64,000 bases of DNA from Planctomyces sp. SH-PL62 (GTDB lineage: Bacteria; Planctomycetota; Planctomycetia; Isosphaerales; Isosphaeraceae), in NCBI RefSeq assembly GCF_001610895.1, contig NZ_CP011273.1:3224001-3288000 (forward strand), read 5' to 3'. Of this stretch, positions 28,986 to 37,901 are shown piece after piece. The notes under the pieces are model-generated. The model was not told the DNA's origin, made no database searches, and worked only from the letters and a program-made list of their open reading frames with translations. The position numbers were made by a program, and so were the translations under genes. How positions within the stretch are numbered: position 1 is the stretch's first letter; each line of letters begins with the position of its first letter.

Positions 28986-29342
28986 TCAACCGTGTTCGCG
29001 TTCGCGGACGGTGACGTAAACTTCCTGGCAGGTCTCGGCGATCTTCTCGCCCAGCCCCTGGTGCTTGGTCTCAAGCTGGGCGGAGTACATCCCCAGCACC
29101 TTGCAGAGGAAGGCCCCGTGGCAGGGGTCGCCTTCCTGGACGAGCTGGTCCAGGGATTCCTCGATCTGGTCGGCCAGATACAGGAGGAACTGGGCCTGGC
29201 CCTTGATCTCGGCCAGGTACTTCCGCAGGTCGGGGGAGATCAGCTCGCGAGGCGACGCGGCGTCCTCGACGTGCTCCGCGTGGCCGTCGCCGTCGTGAAA
29301 CTCGTGCAGCGTCGGGACGCCGTTCTCGGCCGAGGTGCTCAT
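28986..29342 (-). CDS. small helical protein, paralogue of its upstream neighbour
   Basis: 118 residues from ATG 29342, which overlaps the previous gene's stop by ATGA. No known domain was recognised. After an acidic, His-containing N-terminal 35 residues, it shows a heptad-like helical pattern: YLAEIKGQAQFLLYLADQIEESL, then DPCHGAFLCKVLGMYSAQLETKHQ. The same pattern occurs in the upstream gene product (LQFMDYLVRA, then DPGTRIFIKQLVEMHTANLRQ), so the two arose by tandem duplication. Likely cytoplasmic, since neither signal peptide nor membrane segment is seen. Translational coupling suggests a heteromeric pair. Confidence 0.65.
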   Translation of the reverse strand: MSTSAENGVPTLHEFHDGDGHAEHVEDAASPRELISPDLRKYLAEIKGQAQFLLYLADQIEESLDQLVQEGDPCHGAFLCKVLGMYSAQLETKHQGLGEKIAETCQEVYVTVREREHG

Positions 29343-29644
29343 GAGGGGTCTCCGGCCGGGAAGCCAGGCTCGGGCGACTGGACCTGGGCGTCGAGCAGGT
29401 CGCACAGCTCGCCGATGGCCTGCATGTGCTGGCTCTCCTGGCGGAGGTTGGCCGTGTGCATCTCGACGAGCTGCTTGATGAAGATGCGGGTGCCGGGGTC
29501 CGGCTCGTCCTGGAACCGCTCGACGTCGGCGACGGCGGCCCGGACCAGATAGTCCATGAACTGGAGCTTGCCGCGGATCGAGACCGAGAGCCGGGAGAGC
29601 GTGGCGCTTCCCGCGGCCTCCGGTGGCGCTGTGAGCTGGGACAT
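29339..29644 (-). CDS. small helical protein, first of a paralogous pair
   Basis: 101 residues from ATG 29644; a GTG at 29677 could add 11 residues, and neither start has a strong ribosome binding site. It is unrecognised. The product is predominantly helical with SIRGKLQFMDYLVRAAVAD, DPGTRIFIKQLVEMHTANLR and QAIGELCDLLDAQ, matching the downstream gene product block for block. The shared core is a helix ending in a YL motif, a short loop with Asp-Pro, and a second long helix with K-x-L-x-M. It leads a two-gene unit and diverges from the ThuA-like gene. Confidence 0.62.
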   Translation of the reverse strand: MSQLTAPPEAAGSATLSRLSVSIRGKLQFMDYLVRAAVADVERFQDEPDPGTRIFIKQLVEMHTANLRQESQHMQAIGELCDLLDAQVQSPEPGFPAGDPS

Positions 29645-29946
29645 CCTGGAAGTGTCTCCGGGCCGAGGGCCGGACACCTGAGCGAGGCGTCAGCGTCCGT
29701 GCGGTGTAGAGGGTCGTCGCCCGGGATCTTGAGTCAAAATCCGCAGGGGACCGAAATTCCCCTGGAGATTACTCCGACCCCCGGCCGCTTGCAAGCGGAA
29801 AGCCATCCCCCGGTGGACGCCTGGGCACTTCGACCGGCGCCGGGTTCCTTCCGCATCCGGGGCGTAGTACAAGGAAGCGTCGGAACGCGAGGTCGGGCCG
29901 GGCCCGCCTCGCTCGCCATCCCTCTCGCCCGAAGGAGAACCCTATC
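29645..29946. promoter_or_regulatory. divergent intergenic region upstream of ThuA-like gene
   Basis: 302 nt between diverging genes; it must contain promoters for both the paralogous pair and the ThuA-like gene. No clear hexamers or operators were recognised. Confidence 0.3.
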
Positions 29947-30849
29947 ATGTCCCGAAACCTGAACCGCCGCGAACTGCTCCTGGCCGGCGCCGGCGCCGCC
30001 TGGCTGGGCGCGGGCGTCCTCTCGCGGTCCGTCGGGGCGACGGCCCGGGCCCCCAAGAAGGTCCTCTTCTTCACCAAGAGTTCGGGCTTCCCGCACTCGG
30101 TCGTCACCCGGCAGGACGGCACCCCGGCGCACGCCGAGAAGATCCTGACCGAGATCGGCAAGGAGCACGGCTTCGAGGTCGTCGCCTCCAAGGACGGCCG
30201 CCTCTTCGAGCCCGACAAGATCGGCGAGTGGGACGGCTTCGTCTTCTACACCACCGGCGACCTCACCACCCCCGGGACCGACAAGTCCCCCCCGCTCTCG
30301 GCCGACGGCGAGAAGGCCCTCTACGACGCCATCCGCAAGGGCAAGGGCTTCATCGGCATGCACAGCGCCACCGACACCTTCGGCCACCACGGGGCGAGGA
30401 ACAAGGGGGCCGAGGATCCGTTCATCCAGATGATCGGCGGCGAGTTCGTCTCGCACGGCCCCCAGCAGGTCGCGACCCTGGAAGTCGTCGACCCCAAGTT
30501 CCCCGGCCTGGCCGACGGCTTCGGCAAGGCGTCTTCGTTCCAGATCAACGACGAGTGGTACGCCCTCAAGAACCAGCCCGACGACCTGCACGTGATCCTC
30601 GTGCAGAAGACCGAGGGCATGGACGGCCACATGTACAACCGCCCCGATTTCCCGGCCACCTGGGCCCGCAAGTACGGTGACGGCCGCGTCTTCTACACCT
30701 CGATGGGCCACCGCGAGGACGTCTGGACCAACCCCAACTACCAGTCCCTCCTCCTCGGCGCCCTCGCCTGGTCCACCGGCCTCGCCGACGCCGACGTCGC
30801 CCCCAACATCAAGCAGGTCACCCCCGGCTACGACAAGCTGACGCGGTGA
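29947..30849 (+). CDS. ThuA-domain protein, TAT-exported
   Basis: 300 residues, preceded by an AAGGAG site. A twin-arginine signal (NRRELLLAGAG and a hydrophobic stretch) is followed by a ThuA/trehalose-utilisation domain with a glutamine-amidotransferase-like fold: KKVLFFTKSSGFPHSVV, WDGFVFYTTGDL, GKGFIGMHSATDTF, MIGGEFVSHGPQQ, NDEWYALKNQ and GRVFYTSMGHREDVW. Planctomycetes have many such exported proteins, often near sugar-degradation genes. None of those is adjacent here, so the substrate is unknown. The cysteine nucleophile of true amidotransferases is not evident. Confidence 0.85.
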   Translation: MSRNLNRRELLLAGAGAAWLGAGVLSRSVGATARAPKKVLFFTKSSGFPHSVVTRQDGTPAHAEKILTEIGKEHGFEVVASKDGRLFEPDKIGEWDGFVFYTTGDLTTPGTDKSPPLSADGEKALYDAIRKGKGFIGMHSATDTFGHHGARNKGAEDPFIQMIGGEFVSHGPQQVATLEVVDPKFPGLADGFGKASSFQINDEWYALKNQPDDLHVILVQKTEGMDGHMYNRPDFPATWARKYGDGRVFYTSMGHREDVWTNPNYQSLLLGALAWSTGLADADVAPNIKQVTPGYDKLTR

Positions 30850-30993
30850 CGATCCGAGAACGACCGGCCGCCGGGAGCCCCGGCGGTCGGCCTCGTCTCG
30901 TCGACGCGACAGCGCGGCGTCCCGGCCCTGATCGACATCGCGGACGAACGCAAGACGCCGACGGCGCTCGTGCTCGTCGTCCCCTTGTAAACG

Positions 30994-31162
30994 GTCTTCC
31001 CCCCTCGCGGGGGAAGACAGACCGCGAAGCGGTCAGATGAGGGGGGGCGAGCATAAGCGCCGTCGGGATTCGCAGCCCGGCCGCACGAAACGCCGGCGGT
31101 TTCCATGCTCGCCCCCCCCTCATCCGGCCCTTCGGGCCACCTTCTCCCGCCAGGGGGGAAGG
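30994..31162. repeat. dispersed palindromic repeat element, copy 1
   Basis: About 169 bp. Each end carries an arm of about 60 bp in opposite orientation: a C/G-run hairpin (30994-31018 at left, 31140-31162 at right), a second short hairpin (GACCGC-GAA-GCGGTC at left, GGCCC-TTC-GGGCC at right), then GATGAGGGGGGGCGAGCAT at left and its complement at right. The arms pair with one another, flanking a 50-nt centre containing GTCGGGATTCGCAGCCCG. The same plan recurs at 50.5 kb, so this is a repeat family. It has no open frame or transposase and no obvious target duplication. Confidence 0.8.
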
Positions 31163-31186
31163 ACGTTAAGGGTCGGAATCAGGCGC

Positions 31187-34100
31187 TCACGGTCCGGTCG
31201 CTTCAAAGGCGACGGATCCGTCGATGATGGTGTAGCGTACCCTGGCCGAGAGGACGTCGGGGGGCGGGACCTGGAAGAGGTCGCGGTCGAAGACCGTGAC
31301 GTCGGCGCGGAGGCCGAGCCTGAGGACGCCGAGGCGGCCTTCGGCGAAGGCGGCGTGGGCGGCGCCGGCGGTGAAGGCCCGGAGGGTCTCTTCGAGGCTC
31401 ATGCGCTGGTCGGGGTGCCAACCCCCTTCGGGACGGCCCTCGGCGTCCTGGCGGGTGAGGGCGGCGAAGAGGCCCCATTGCGGGTCGACGATCTCGACGG
31501 GGAAATCGCTGCCGAAGGCGAGCCGGACCCTGGCGTCGAGGAACCATCGCCAGGCGTAGGCGCCGTCGACGCGGCCGGGGCCGAGGCGGGCGTCGGCCCA
31601 GCGCTTGTCGGTGCTGGCGTGCGAGGGCTGCATCGAGGCGATCACCCCGAGTTCGGCGAAGCGGGGGACGTCTTCCTTGCGGACCACCTGCGCGTGCTCG
31701 ATCCGAAGCCTGGGATCGGCCGCCTCCGGGACGGCCTTCCGCGCGGCGTCGAAGGCGTCGAGCACCAGGGCGTTCCCCCGGTCGCCGATGGCGTGGACGG
31801 CCACCTGCCAGCCGTTCTTGAGGGCGGCGACGGTCGTCTGCTCCAGCGTCCTGGGGTCGATGAGGAGGAGCCCCTTGTTGTGCGGGTCGTCGGCGTAGGG
31901 CTCGAACAGGAGCGCCCCGCGCGAGCCCATCGCGCCGTCGATGAACAGCTTGATCGCCCGCATCTCGAAGCGGTTCCCGGCGGGCGGCGGGGCCTGGCTC
32001 ACGAACACGGCCTCCCCGCCCGCAGGGGGCGAGGCCATCGCGTAGACCCGGAGTTTGAGCGAGCCTTCCTCGTCCAGCTCGCGGAAGACCTCTTCCTCGC
32101 GCCGGGAGACCCCCGCGTCGTGGACGCCGGTCAGGCCGAGGGAGAGGATGCGATCCTGGGCCGCGAGGATTCGTTTGCGAACGTCTTCGCGCGAGGCGGC
32201 CGGGACGACGCGGCCGACCAGGCCCATCGCGCCGTCGATGAAGACGCCCGAAGGCCGACCGTCGGCGAGGTGGTGGATCTGGCCGTCGGAGGGCGGCTGA
32301 GTGCTCGCGTCGACCTTCGCCCGCTTCATGGCCTCGGTGTTGGCCCATCCCGCGTGGCCGTCGACGCGCGAGAGCCAGACCGGCCGGTCGGGCGAGGCGG
32401 CGTCGAGGGGGGAGGCGTCGGGGAACTCGCCGCCGGGCCAGAGGCTCTGGTCCCAGTTCGCCCCCAGGACCCAGGCGTCCGCCGGCAGCGTCGCCGCGTA
32501 TTCCCTGACCTTCCGCGAGACCTCGTCGAGCGACTTCACCCCCCGCAGGTCGAGCTGGGTCAGGCTCTCGCCGAGCGCCGCGATGTGGCCGTGGGCGTCG
32601 ACCAGGCCGGGCGTGGCGAGCGTTCCGGGGGCCTCGATCACGCGGGTCGACGGGCCCTTCCAGGCGAGGACCTGGTCGCGCGAGCCGACGGTGACGATCT
32701 CGCCGTCGCGCGCCGCGAGGCCCTCGGCCCAGGGGTTCGCGGCGTAGCCCGTCCAGATCCGACCGGGGAGGAGCACCAGATCGGCCGGGCCGTCGTGCTT
32801 CAAACGCAGGACGCGGCCGGGGAGCCTCTGGTCGGCGGCGGGGAATTCCGGCCGCTGGCCGTCGGCGATGACCGCCTGGCCGTTGACGAAGACGAAGCGG
32901 GCGCCCTCGGCGTACTTCTGCGGGTCCTCGAACGTCGCCGCGTCGCGGAAGGTCTTCGGGTCGAAGACGACGAGGTCGGCGTACGCGCCCGGCCTCACGA
33001 CGCCTCGGTCGCGCAGGCCCAGGATCGAGGCGGGGAGGCCGGAGTTGGCGCGGATCGCGTGTTCAAGGGTGATGACGTGCTCGTCCTCGGCGTATCGGAC
33101 CTTGCGGGGGAAGGTGCCGAACGAGCGGGGATGCGGGCGGGAGGCGTCGTTCAATTCGCCTCGGGTTCCGCCGTCGGAGGCCGTGGCGACGAAGTCGGAC
33201 TGCATGACGGCCCGGACCTCGTCCTCGCTCATGCTGAAGTTGATCGCCTGCGTGCCGCCGTTGCGCTGGACGTCCAGGACGATCTCCAGCGGCGTCGTCC
33301 CTTCCTCCTTGGCGATGGTCGCCAGGTCCTTGCCGACGCGGCTGGGCCTGGGGGGGTAGGTCGTCAGTCGGATCGCCGCGCCCCCCATGCGCTCGTCGAG
33401 CGAGCGGAGGATCTCCTCGCGAAGTTTGGGGCCCTGCACGGGGTCGTCGGCCAGCTTCGCGAACTCCTCCTTGCTCACGCGGACGGCCCAGTGGGGGACG
33501 ACCATCGCGCCGAGCGACGTGCTGGAGGCGACGTAGGGGGACTGGTCTGCGGTCGCGACGCGGCCCTTTGCGCGGGCGTCGGCGATCTTGGCCAGGGCCT
33601 CGGCGGTCTTCCCCCAGTTCCGCCGGCCGCTAGCCTTGAGGTGGGAGATGTGCACCGGGGCGCCGGACTGTTCGCCGATCGCCAGGGCCTCGTCGACGGC
33701 GTCGAGCAGGCCGCTCTCCTCATTGCGGATGTGGCTGGCGTAGATCCCGCCGTAGCTATGGACGAGTTTCGCCAGCTCGACCAGCTCGGCGGTGCGGCCG
33801 TACCGGCTGGGGACGTAGATCAGGCCCGTCGACATCCCCCACGCGCCGTCGTCCAGGGCCTTCCTCGCCAGGTCCTTCAGCCTGGTCATCTCCTCGGCGG
33901 TCGGCTCGCGGTCCTCGACGCCCATCACGGCGCGGCGCAGCGAGCCGTGGGGGATCAGGTGGACGACGTTCGAGCCCGCGCCGAGGGCGTAGATCCTGCC
34001 GAAGTACGCATGGACGTCGATCGGCCCCGAGCCGCAGTTGCCGGTGACGATCGTGGTGACGCCCTGGGTGATGTAGTTGAGGTTGAGCCGTCCCTTCGCG

Positions 34101-34414
34101 CCGATGATGCCGTCGTCGGAATGGGTGTGGAGGTCGATGAAGCCGGGGGCGACGACCAGTCCGGAGGCGTCGATGGTCCGCGCGCGGGCCATGCCGGCGA
34201 GGTCGCCCACGGCGATCACGCGGTCCCATTTGATCGCCACGTCGGCCTTGCGCCGGGGGGCGCCCGTGCCGTCGACCAGCACGCCCCCCTGGAGCACGAC
34301 GTCGGCGGGGGGCACGTCGGCCCCCCTCGCGGCGACGTGATCGAACCAGCAGGCCAGCCCCAGGGCGATCCCCAGCGCGGACCGCAGACCTCGGATTCGT
34401 CCACCCATGCTCAT
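31187..34414 (-). CDS. secreted double amidohydrolase: D-aminoacylase-like domain fused to YtcJ-like domain
   Basis: 1,075 residues from ATG 34414 (site AAAGGGG). A signal peptide occupies about residues 1-32. Residues about 35-530 match N-acyl-D-amino-acid deacylases: GFIDLHTHSDD (His96, His98), TGNCGS (Cys127), YASHIRNEE (His228), HISHLKASG (His258) and TASDGG (Asp414). Residues about 541-1075 match the YtcJ-like amidohydrolase_3 family: GLVDAHGHIAALGESL (His608, His610), AVHAIGDRGN, LRIEHAQVV and LAFGSDFPVE. Both halves therefore keep full metal-ligand sets. These are normally separate proteins of about 500-550 residues. Substrates are not known; an exported role in peptide or amide scavenging is an inference. 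Confidence 0.88.
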   Translation of the reverse strand: MSMGGRIRGLRSALGIALGLACWFDHVAARGADVPPADVVLQGGVLVDGTGAPRRKADVAIKWDRVIAVGDLAGMARARTIDASGLVVAPGFIDLHTHSDDGIIGAKGRLNLNYITQGVTTIVTGNCGSGPIDVHAYFGRIYALGAGSNVVHLIPHGSLRRAVMGVEDREPTAEEMTRLKDLARKALDDGAWGMSTGLIYVPSRYGRTAELVELAKLVHSYGGIYASHIRNEESGLLDAVDEALAIGEQSGAPVHISHLKASGRRNWGKTAEALAKIADARAKGRVATADQSPYVASSTSLGAMVVPHWAVRVSKEEFAKLADDPVQGPKLREEILRSLDERMGGAAIRLTTYPPRPSRVGKDLATIAKEEGTTPLEIVLDVQRNGGTQAINFSMSEDEVRAVMQSDFVATASDGGTRGELNDASRPHPRSFGTFPRKVRYAEDEHVITLEHAIRANSGLPASILGLRDRGVVRPGAYADLVVFDPKTFRDAATFEDPQKYAEGARFVFVNGQAVIADGQRPEFPAADQRLPGRVLRLKHDGPADLVLLPGRIWTGYAANPWAEGLAARDGEIVTVGSRDQVLAWKGPSTRVIEAPGTLATPGLVDAHGHIAALGESLTQLDLRGVKSLDEVSRKVREYAATLPADAWVLGANWDQSLWPGGEFPDASPLDAASPDRPVWLSRVDGHAGWANTEAMKRAKVDASTQPPSDGQIHHLADGRPSGVFIDGAMGLVGRVVPAASREDVRKRILAAQDRILSLGLTGVHDAGVSRREEEVFRELDEEGSLKLRVYAMASPPAGGEAVFVSQAPPPAGNRFEMRAIKLFIDGAMGSRGALLFEPYADDPHNKGLLLIDPRTLEQTTVAALKNGWQVAVHAIGDRGNALVLDAFDAARKAVPEAADPRLRIEHAQVVRKEDVPRFAELGVIASMQPSHASTDKRWADARLGPGRVDGAYAWRWFLDARVRLAFGSDFPVEIVDPQWGLFAALTRQDAEGRPEGGWHPDQRMSLEETLRAFTAGAAHAAFAEGRLGVLRLGLRADVTVFDRDLFQVPPPDVLSARVRYTIIDGSVAFEATGP

Positions 34415-34485
34415 GCGATTCCCCTTTCGCTCGATCCGATGCCATCCGGCCGCCGCGTCTGGTTCCGCGACGGCCGCTCCCGAGA

Positions 34486-36918
34486 TTACCCTCGCTCCGA
34501 GGGGCGGCGGAAGGGGAGGCCGGGGCGTTTCGCCGCCGCGAGCGAGGCCGGGGCGGGGGGCGTGGTCCTTCCGGGGGGGAGCCGGCGGCGGCGTTCGAAC
34601 AGCGTGAGGCAGGCGGGCAGGAGGAGGAGGTTCCCCAGCGTGCTCCCGGCCGTGGCGACGGCCACCATCGTCCCGAAGTTCACGAACGGCTCGAACTCGC
34701 TCGTCCGCAAGGCCAGGAAGCCGACCGCCACGGCCAGGCTGGAGAGCAGAACGCCCGGCCCGGAGACCGAATAGCTGGCGAACAGGCTGCGGCGGAATCC
34801 CCGCGTCCGGCGCAGCTTGTGGTACTGGATCAGGCAGTGGAAGGTGTCGTCCACCGAGAGCCCCAGGGCCACGCTGGCGACCAGCGCCGTGGCGATGTCC
34901 AGCTTGATCGAGAGCCAGCCCATCAGGCCCAGGACCAGCGCCACCGAGAGCAAGGTCGGCAGCAGGGCCAGGACGGCCAGGGTGGGGCTGCGGAAGGCCA
35001 GCGTGAGCATGGCCAGGATGCCGAATGCCGACCAGGCGAAGGTCCCCCACTGCGTCGCCACCACCCCCTCGGTCGTCTTGGTCATCAGGTACGACAGGCC
35101 GGTCAGGAACGACCCCGGGCCGAACTCGGCGCGGGCGGCGTCCTCGGCCCGTCGGAAGATCGACGCCTTGGTCGCGGCCGGCTGCTGCTCCAGCAGGCGA
35201 ACGAGGATCCGGGCCCGCTTCGCCTCCGGGTTCCAGAAGCTTTGCAGGAGCGACGCCTGGGGAGAGGCCGCGATCAGCTCCAGCTTGTCGGCCAGGACCC
35301 GGGCGCGGGCGTCCGGGGCGAGCTCGGCGATCCGGCCGTCGGGGTCCAGGACCGTCGCCAGCGAGAGCACCTGGGCCACGGCCCCCGGCCGGTCCGGTTC
35401 CAGGTCCGCGATCGCGTCGCCGACCCGGTCGAGCTTGGCGAGGACCTCCGGGTCCAGGTCCGACTCGATCGGCGCGACGATCTCGACCAGGCCGATCCCC
35501 CCCAGCTTCGACTCCACGGCCTGGTAGTCCCGGACGACCCGCGTCTGGGGCTTGAACAGGTTGATGTAGTTGGTTTCATACGTCAGCCGGAACATGCCGA
35601 AGGCGGGCGGGATCGTGGCCAGGGCGATCGCCGCGACGACATACGCCGGGCGGCGGTGGACCAGCAAGGTCAGCCGGTTCATCGCGCCGGAGACCCGCGA
35701 TCGCGAGCCTTCCCGGACGGGGATCTCCAGCGGGAACGGCGGCAGCATGGCGATCGGCGAGAGCGCCATGACGAGCACCGCGGCCGTCAGCGTGCAGGCG
35801 CCCAGGATCGCCCCGAACTGCCGGATCGGCATCACGTCGCTGGTCACCAGCGCGAGGTAGCCGACGGCCCCCGTCACGGCCGTCCAGAAGATCGGCGTCC
35901 AGACCCTGCGGAGGGTGAGCCGCGCCGCGGTGGGGGCGGGGTGCTTGCGGCGGTCGTCGCGGAAGTGGATCGCCAGATGGCTCGCCGCGGGCATCGTCAG
36001 GACGATGATCTGGGCCACCAGCGGGCCCCCCGAGAGCGAGAGCCGGACGCCGAACGCGTGCAGCAGCGTCTCGGTCGCCAGCCAGACCGTCCAGCCGGCG
36101 AGGATCGGCACGATCGCCCACCAGATGCTCCGCACGGCCGAGAGCGTCACCAGCGCGATCAGGATCATCCCCACCGCCGCCAGCCGTCGGCCGTCGATCT
36201 CGATGGAGGCGAAGCCGTCGGCCAGCAGGACCGGCGGGCCGACCACCGCCGGCCTGGCGATCCCATGCCGCGCGGCGAAGGCGTCGGCCTTTTCGCGGAG
36301 CAGACGCACGGTCTCGATCACGTCGTGATCGCTGGTCTTCCGCAGTCGGGCGACGACCGCCGTCGTCGTCGCGGTCGAATCGATCAGCGTGCCGACGAAC
36401 AGCGGGTTCTTGATCAGCCGCTCCCGGATGGCGGCCCGCCGCGCGGCGTCGCCGGCGCGGACGGCCCCGCCGACGGTCATGGCGTTCGCCTTCAGGTCGA
36501 TGTTGCCGACCGCCCGCCGGGCCGCGTCCATCGCCATCTTGCGCGCGAAGCCGGGGAGCTTGTCGAGCGCCAGCAGCGCGTCGTCGAGCGCCCAGACCAG
36601 CGGCATGGCGTCGAGCGACTCGATCCGCAAGACGCCCGGGATCGCCTCGGGCGCGACCGCCGCCGCCAGCTCGGCGACCCGGTCCACCCCGGCCGCGCTG
36701 ACGACCTCGGGGTCGTCGTAGACGAGGAACACGAAGTTGTCGTCGCCGAAAGTCCCGGCGGCGTCCTGGTAGACCAGCATCGCCGGGTCGTCCTCGGCGA
36801 AGAACGAGCTGATCGACTGCTCGTAGCCGACGTGCTCGCCGAAGACGATCAGGTAGGCCAGCAGCGCGAGAACGACCGAGCCGACGACGTAGCGGGAGCG
36901 CAGCAGGAGTTCGATCAC
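34486..36918 (-). CDS. RND-superfamily (MMPL/Patched-like) transporter
   Basis: 810 residues from GTG 36918, which is better spaced from AAGGA than the TTG at 36927. Two similar halves each have one helix, a large extracytoplasmic loop and five more helices. The first membrane bundle starts at VGSVVLALLAYLIVF and continues at about 230-380; the second begins near PAYVVAAIALATIPP. The second-half motif VALGLSVDDTFHCLIQYH carries the paired Asp of proton-coupled RND exporters. Such proteins without periplasmic adaptor partners usually move lipids or hydrophobic molecules. It is 71 nt upstream of the double amidohydrolase on the same strand and could be co-transcribed with it. Confidence 0.9.
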   Translation of the reverse strand: MIELLLRSRYVVGSVVLALLAYLIVFGEHVGYEQSISSFFAEDDPAMLVYQDAAGTFGDDNFVFLVYDDPEVVSAAGVDRVAELAAAVAPEAIPGVLRIESLDAMPLVWALDDALLALDKLPGFARKMAMDAARRAVGNIDLKANAMTVGGAVRAGDAARRAAIRERLIKNPLFVGTLIDSTATTTAVVARLRKTSDHDVIETVRLLREKADAFAARHGIARPAVVGPPVLLADGFASIEIDGRRLAAVGMILIALVTLSAVRSIWWAIVPILAGWTVWLATETLLHAFGVRLSLSGGPLVAQIIVLTMPAASHLAIHFRDDRRKHPAPTAARLTLRRVWTPIFWTAVTGAVGYLALVTSDVMPIRQFGAILGACTLTAAVLVMALSPIAMLPPFPLEIPVREGSRSRVSGAMNRLTLLVHRRPAYVVAAIALATIPPAFGMFRLTYETNYINLFKPQTRVVRDYQAVESKLGGIGLVEIVAPIESDLDPEVLAKLDRVGDAIADLEPDRPGAVAQVLSLATVLDPDGRIAELAPDARARVLADKLELIAASPQASLLQSFWNPEAKRARILVRLLEQQPAATKASIFRRAEDAARAEFGPGSFLTGLSYLMTKTTEGVVATQWGTFAWSAFGILAMLTLAFRSPTLAVLALLPTLLSVALVLGLMGWLSIKLDIATALVASVALGLSVDDTFHCLIQYHKLRRTRGFRRSLFASYSVSGPGVLLSSLAVAVGFLALRTSEFEPFVNFGTMVAVATAGSTLGNLLLLPACLTLFERRRRLPPGRTTPPAPASLAAAKRPGLPFRRPSERG

Positions 36919-37085
36919 GGGGGCCAAGATCCTTCTCGGGGTGGTTCCGATCGGTCGCGCCGGCAGTCTCCGTGGCAGGTCCGCCGCGATAATTTCACCA
37001 GTTTACCGATCCGGCCCCCATTTGACAGCGCCGCCGCACCCCCGTCGCGAAGTCTCCCGAGCCCCCGAACCGGGGGCGCCCGGGA

Positions 37086-37901
37086 TCAGGCCGTGACGAT
37101 GGTGTTGTCTTCGATCACGTTGCCGGCGGCCTCGTTCTTGATCGCCGTGACGTTCTTGTAGAGGACGTTCTTCACGACGGTGTTGTTCGTGGCGGCTGAA
37201 CGGAGCCACACGCCGACGGCCTGCAGCTGGACTCGCGACGAGTAGGTGTCACGTCCGATGAGGTTGCCGACGACGGCGTTGTGCTTCGAGGGGCCCACGA
37301 GTTCCACGCCGGCGTTGTAGGTGCCCAGGACGTTCTGCAGGGCGGGCGTCGTCGACACGCCGCCGCCGATCGTGTTGCGGCTGCCGCCGACGATCCTGAC
37401 GGCCGCCCCCAGCCGCGACTGGCCCACGGCCCCGAAGGCGTTGCCGTCGACCGAGACGAGGTCGGCCTGATTGATCTCGATCCCTGAGGGGGCGCCCGCG
37501 CCCTCGTTGATGAAGGAGATACCTCGAATCCGCGAGCCGCCGCCGCGGGGGTTGACCGACATGATTGGGCCGCTCCCCCCGTTCTTGATGATCTGAACCG
37601 TCAGGTGGGCGTTGTTGACGGAGGGGTCCGTGGACGTGTTCGGGGAGGCCCCAGCCTGCGTGTAGCCGTCGATGACGACCTTGCCGGTGATCGGAGGGAG
37701 CGCCTGGCCCCCCGGCCTGATGGGCGCGTCGCTGGGGAGTTGGAACTCGATGACGTCGCCGCCCGGCGTCTGGTTGGCCTGATTGATCGCCGCTCTCAAC
37801 GTCCCCGGCCCCGCGCCCGCCGCGCTGGTGACCAGGAAAACCGTCATCAGCGCCCGCGATTCAAGCTGCTCGCTCACCGGTCGGCACGACTTGCGTTTCA
37901 T
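37086..37901 (-). CDS. short right-handed beta-helix surface protein with LExR-type N-terminus
   Basis: 271 residues from ATG 37901; a longer in-frame extension to 38222 has noise-like composition. The N-terminus (MKRKSCRPVSEQLESRALMT) is the planctomycete signal/sorting type in which a conserved LExR motif precedes the mature protein. Next comes a CSLREA-like segment (GPGTLRAAINQANQTPGGD) and then parallel beta-helix rungs (SGIEINQADLVSVDGNAFG, AAVRIVGGSRNTIGGG, GVELVGPSKHNAVVGNLIG, NNTVVKNVLYKN). Such folds occur in adhesins and polysaccharide lyases, but no catalytic residues could be assigned. At 271 residues it is much shorter than most relatives. Probably extracellular. Confidence 0.75.
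   Translation of the reverse strand: MKRKSCRPVSEQLESRALMTVFLVTSAAGAGPGTLRAAINQANQTPGGDVIEFQLPSDAPIRPGGQALPPITGKVVIDGYTQAGASPNTSTDPSVNNAHLTVQIIKNGGSGPIMSVNPRGGGSRIRGISFINEGAGAPSGIEINQADLVSVDGNAFGAVGQSRLGAAVRIVGGSRNTIGGGVSTTPALQNVLGTYNAGVELVGPSKHNAVVGNLIGRDTYSSRVQLQAVGVWLRSAATNNTVVKNVLYKNVTAIKNEAAGNVIEDNTIVTA

Noticed and set aside
28441-28989. Open frames between 28.4 and 29.0 kb on both strands
   Set aside because: Compositions are Arg/Gly/Pro-rich, no ribosome binding site is seen, and they overlap each other.
31187-35050. Extended 1,287-codon frame upstream of the double amidohydrolase
   Set aside because: The extra 212 codons overlap the RND transporter gene in another frame and precede a proper start with ribosome binding site and signal peptide at 34414.
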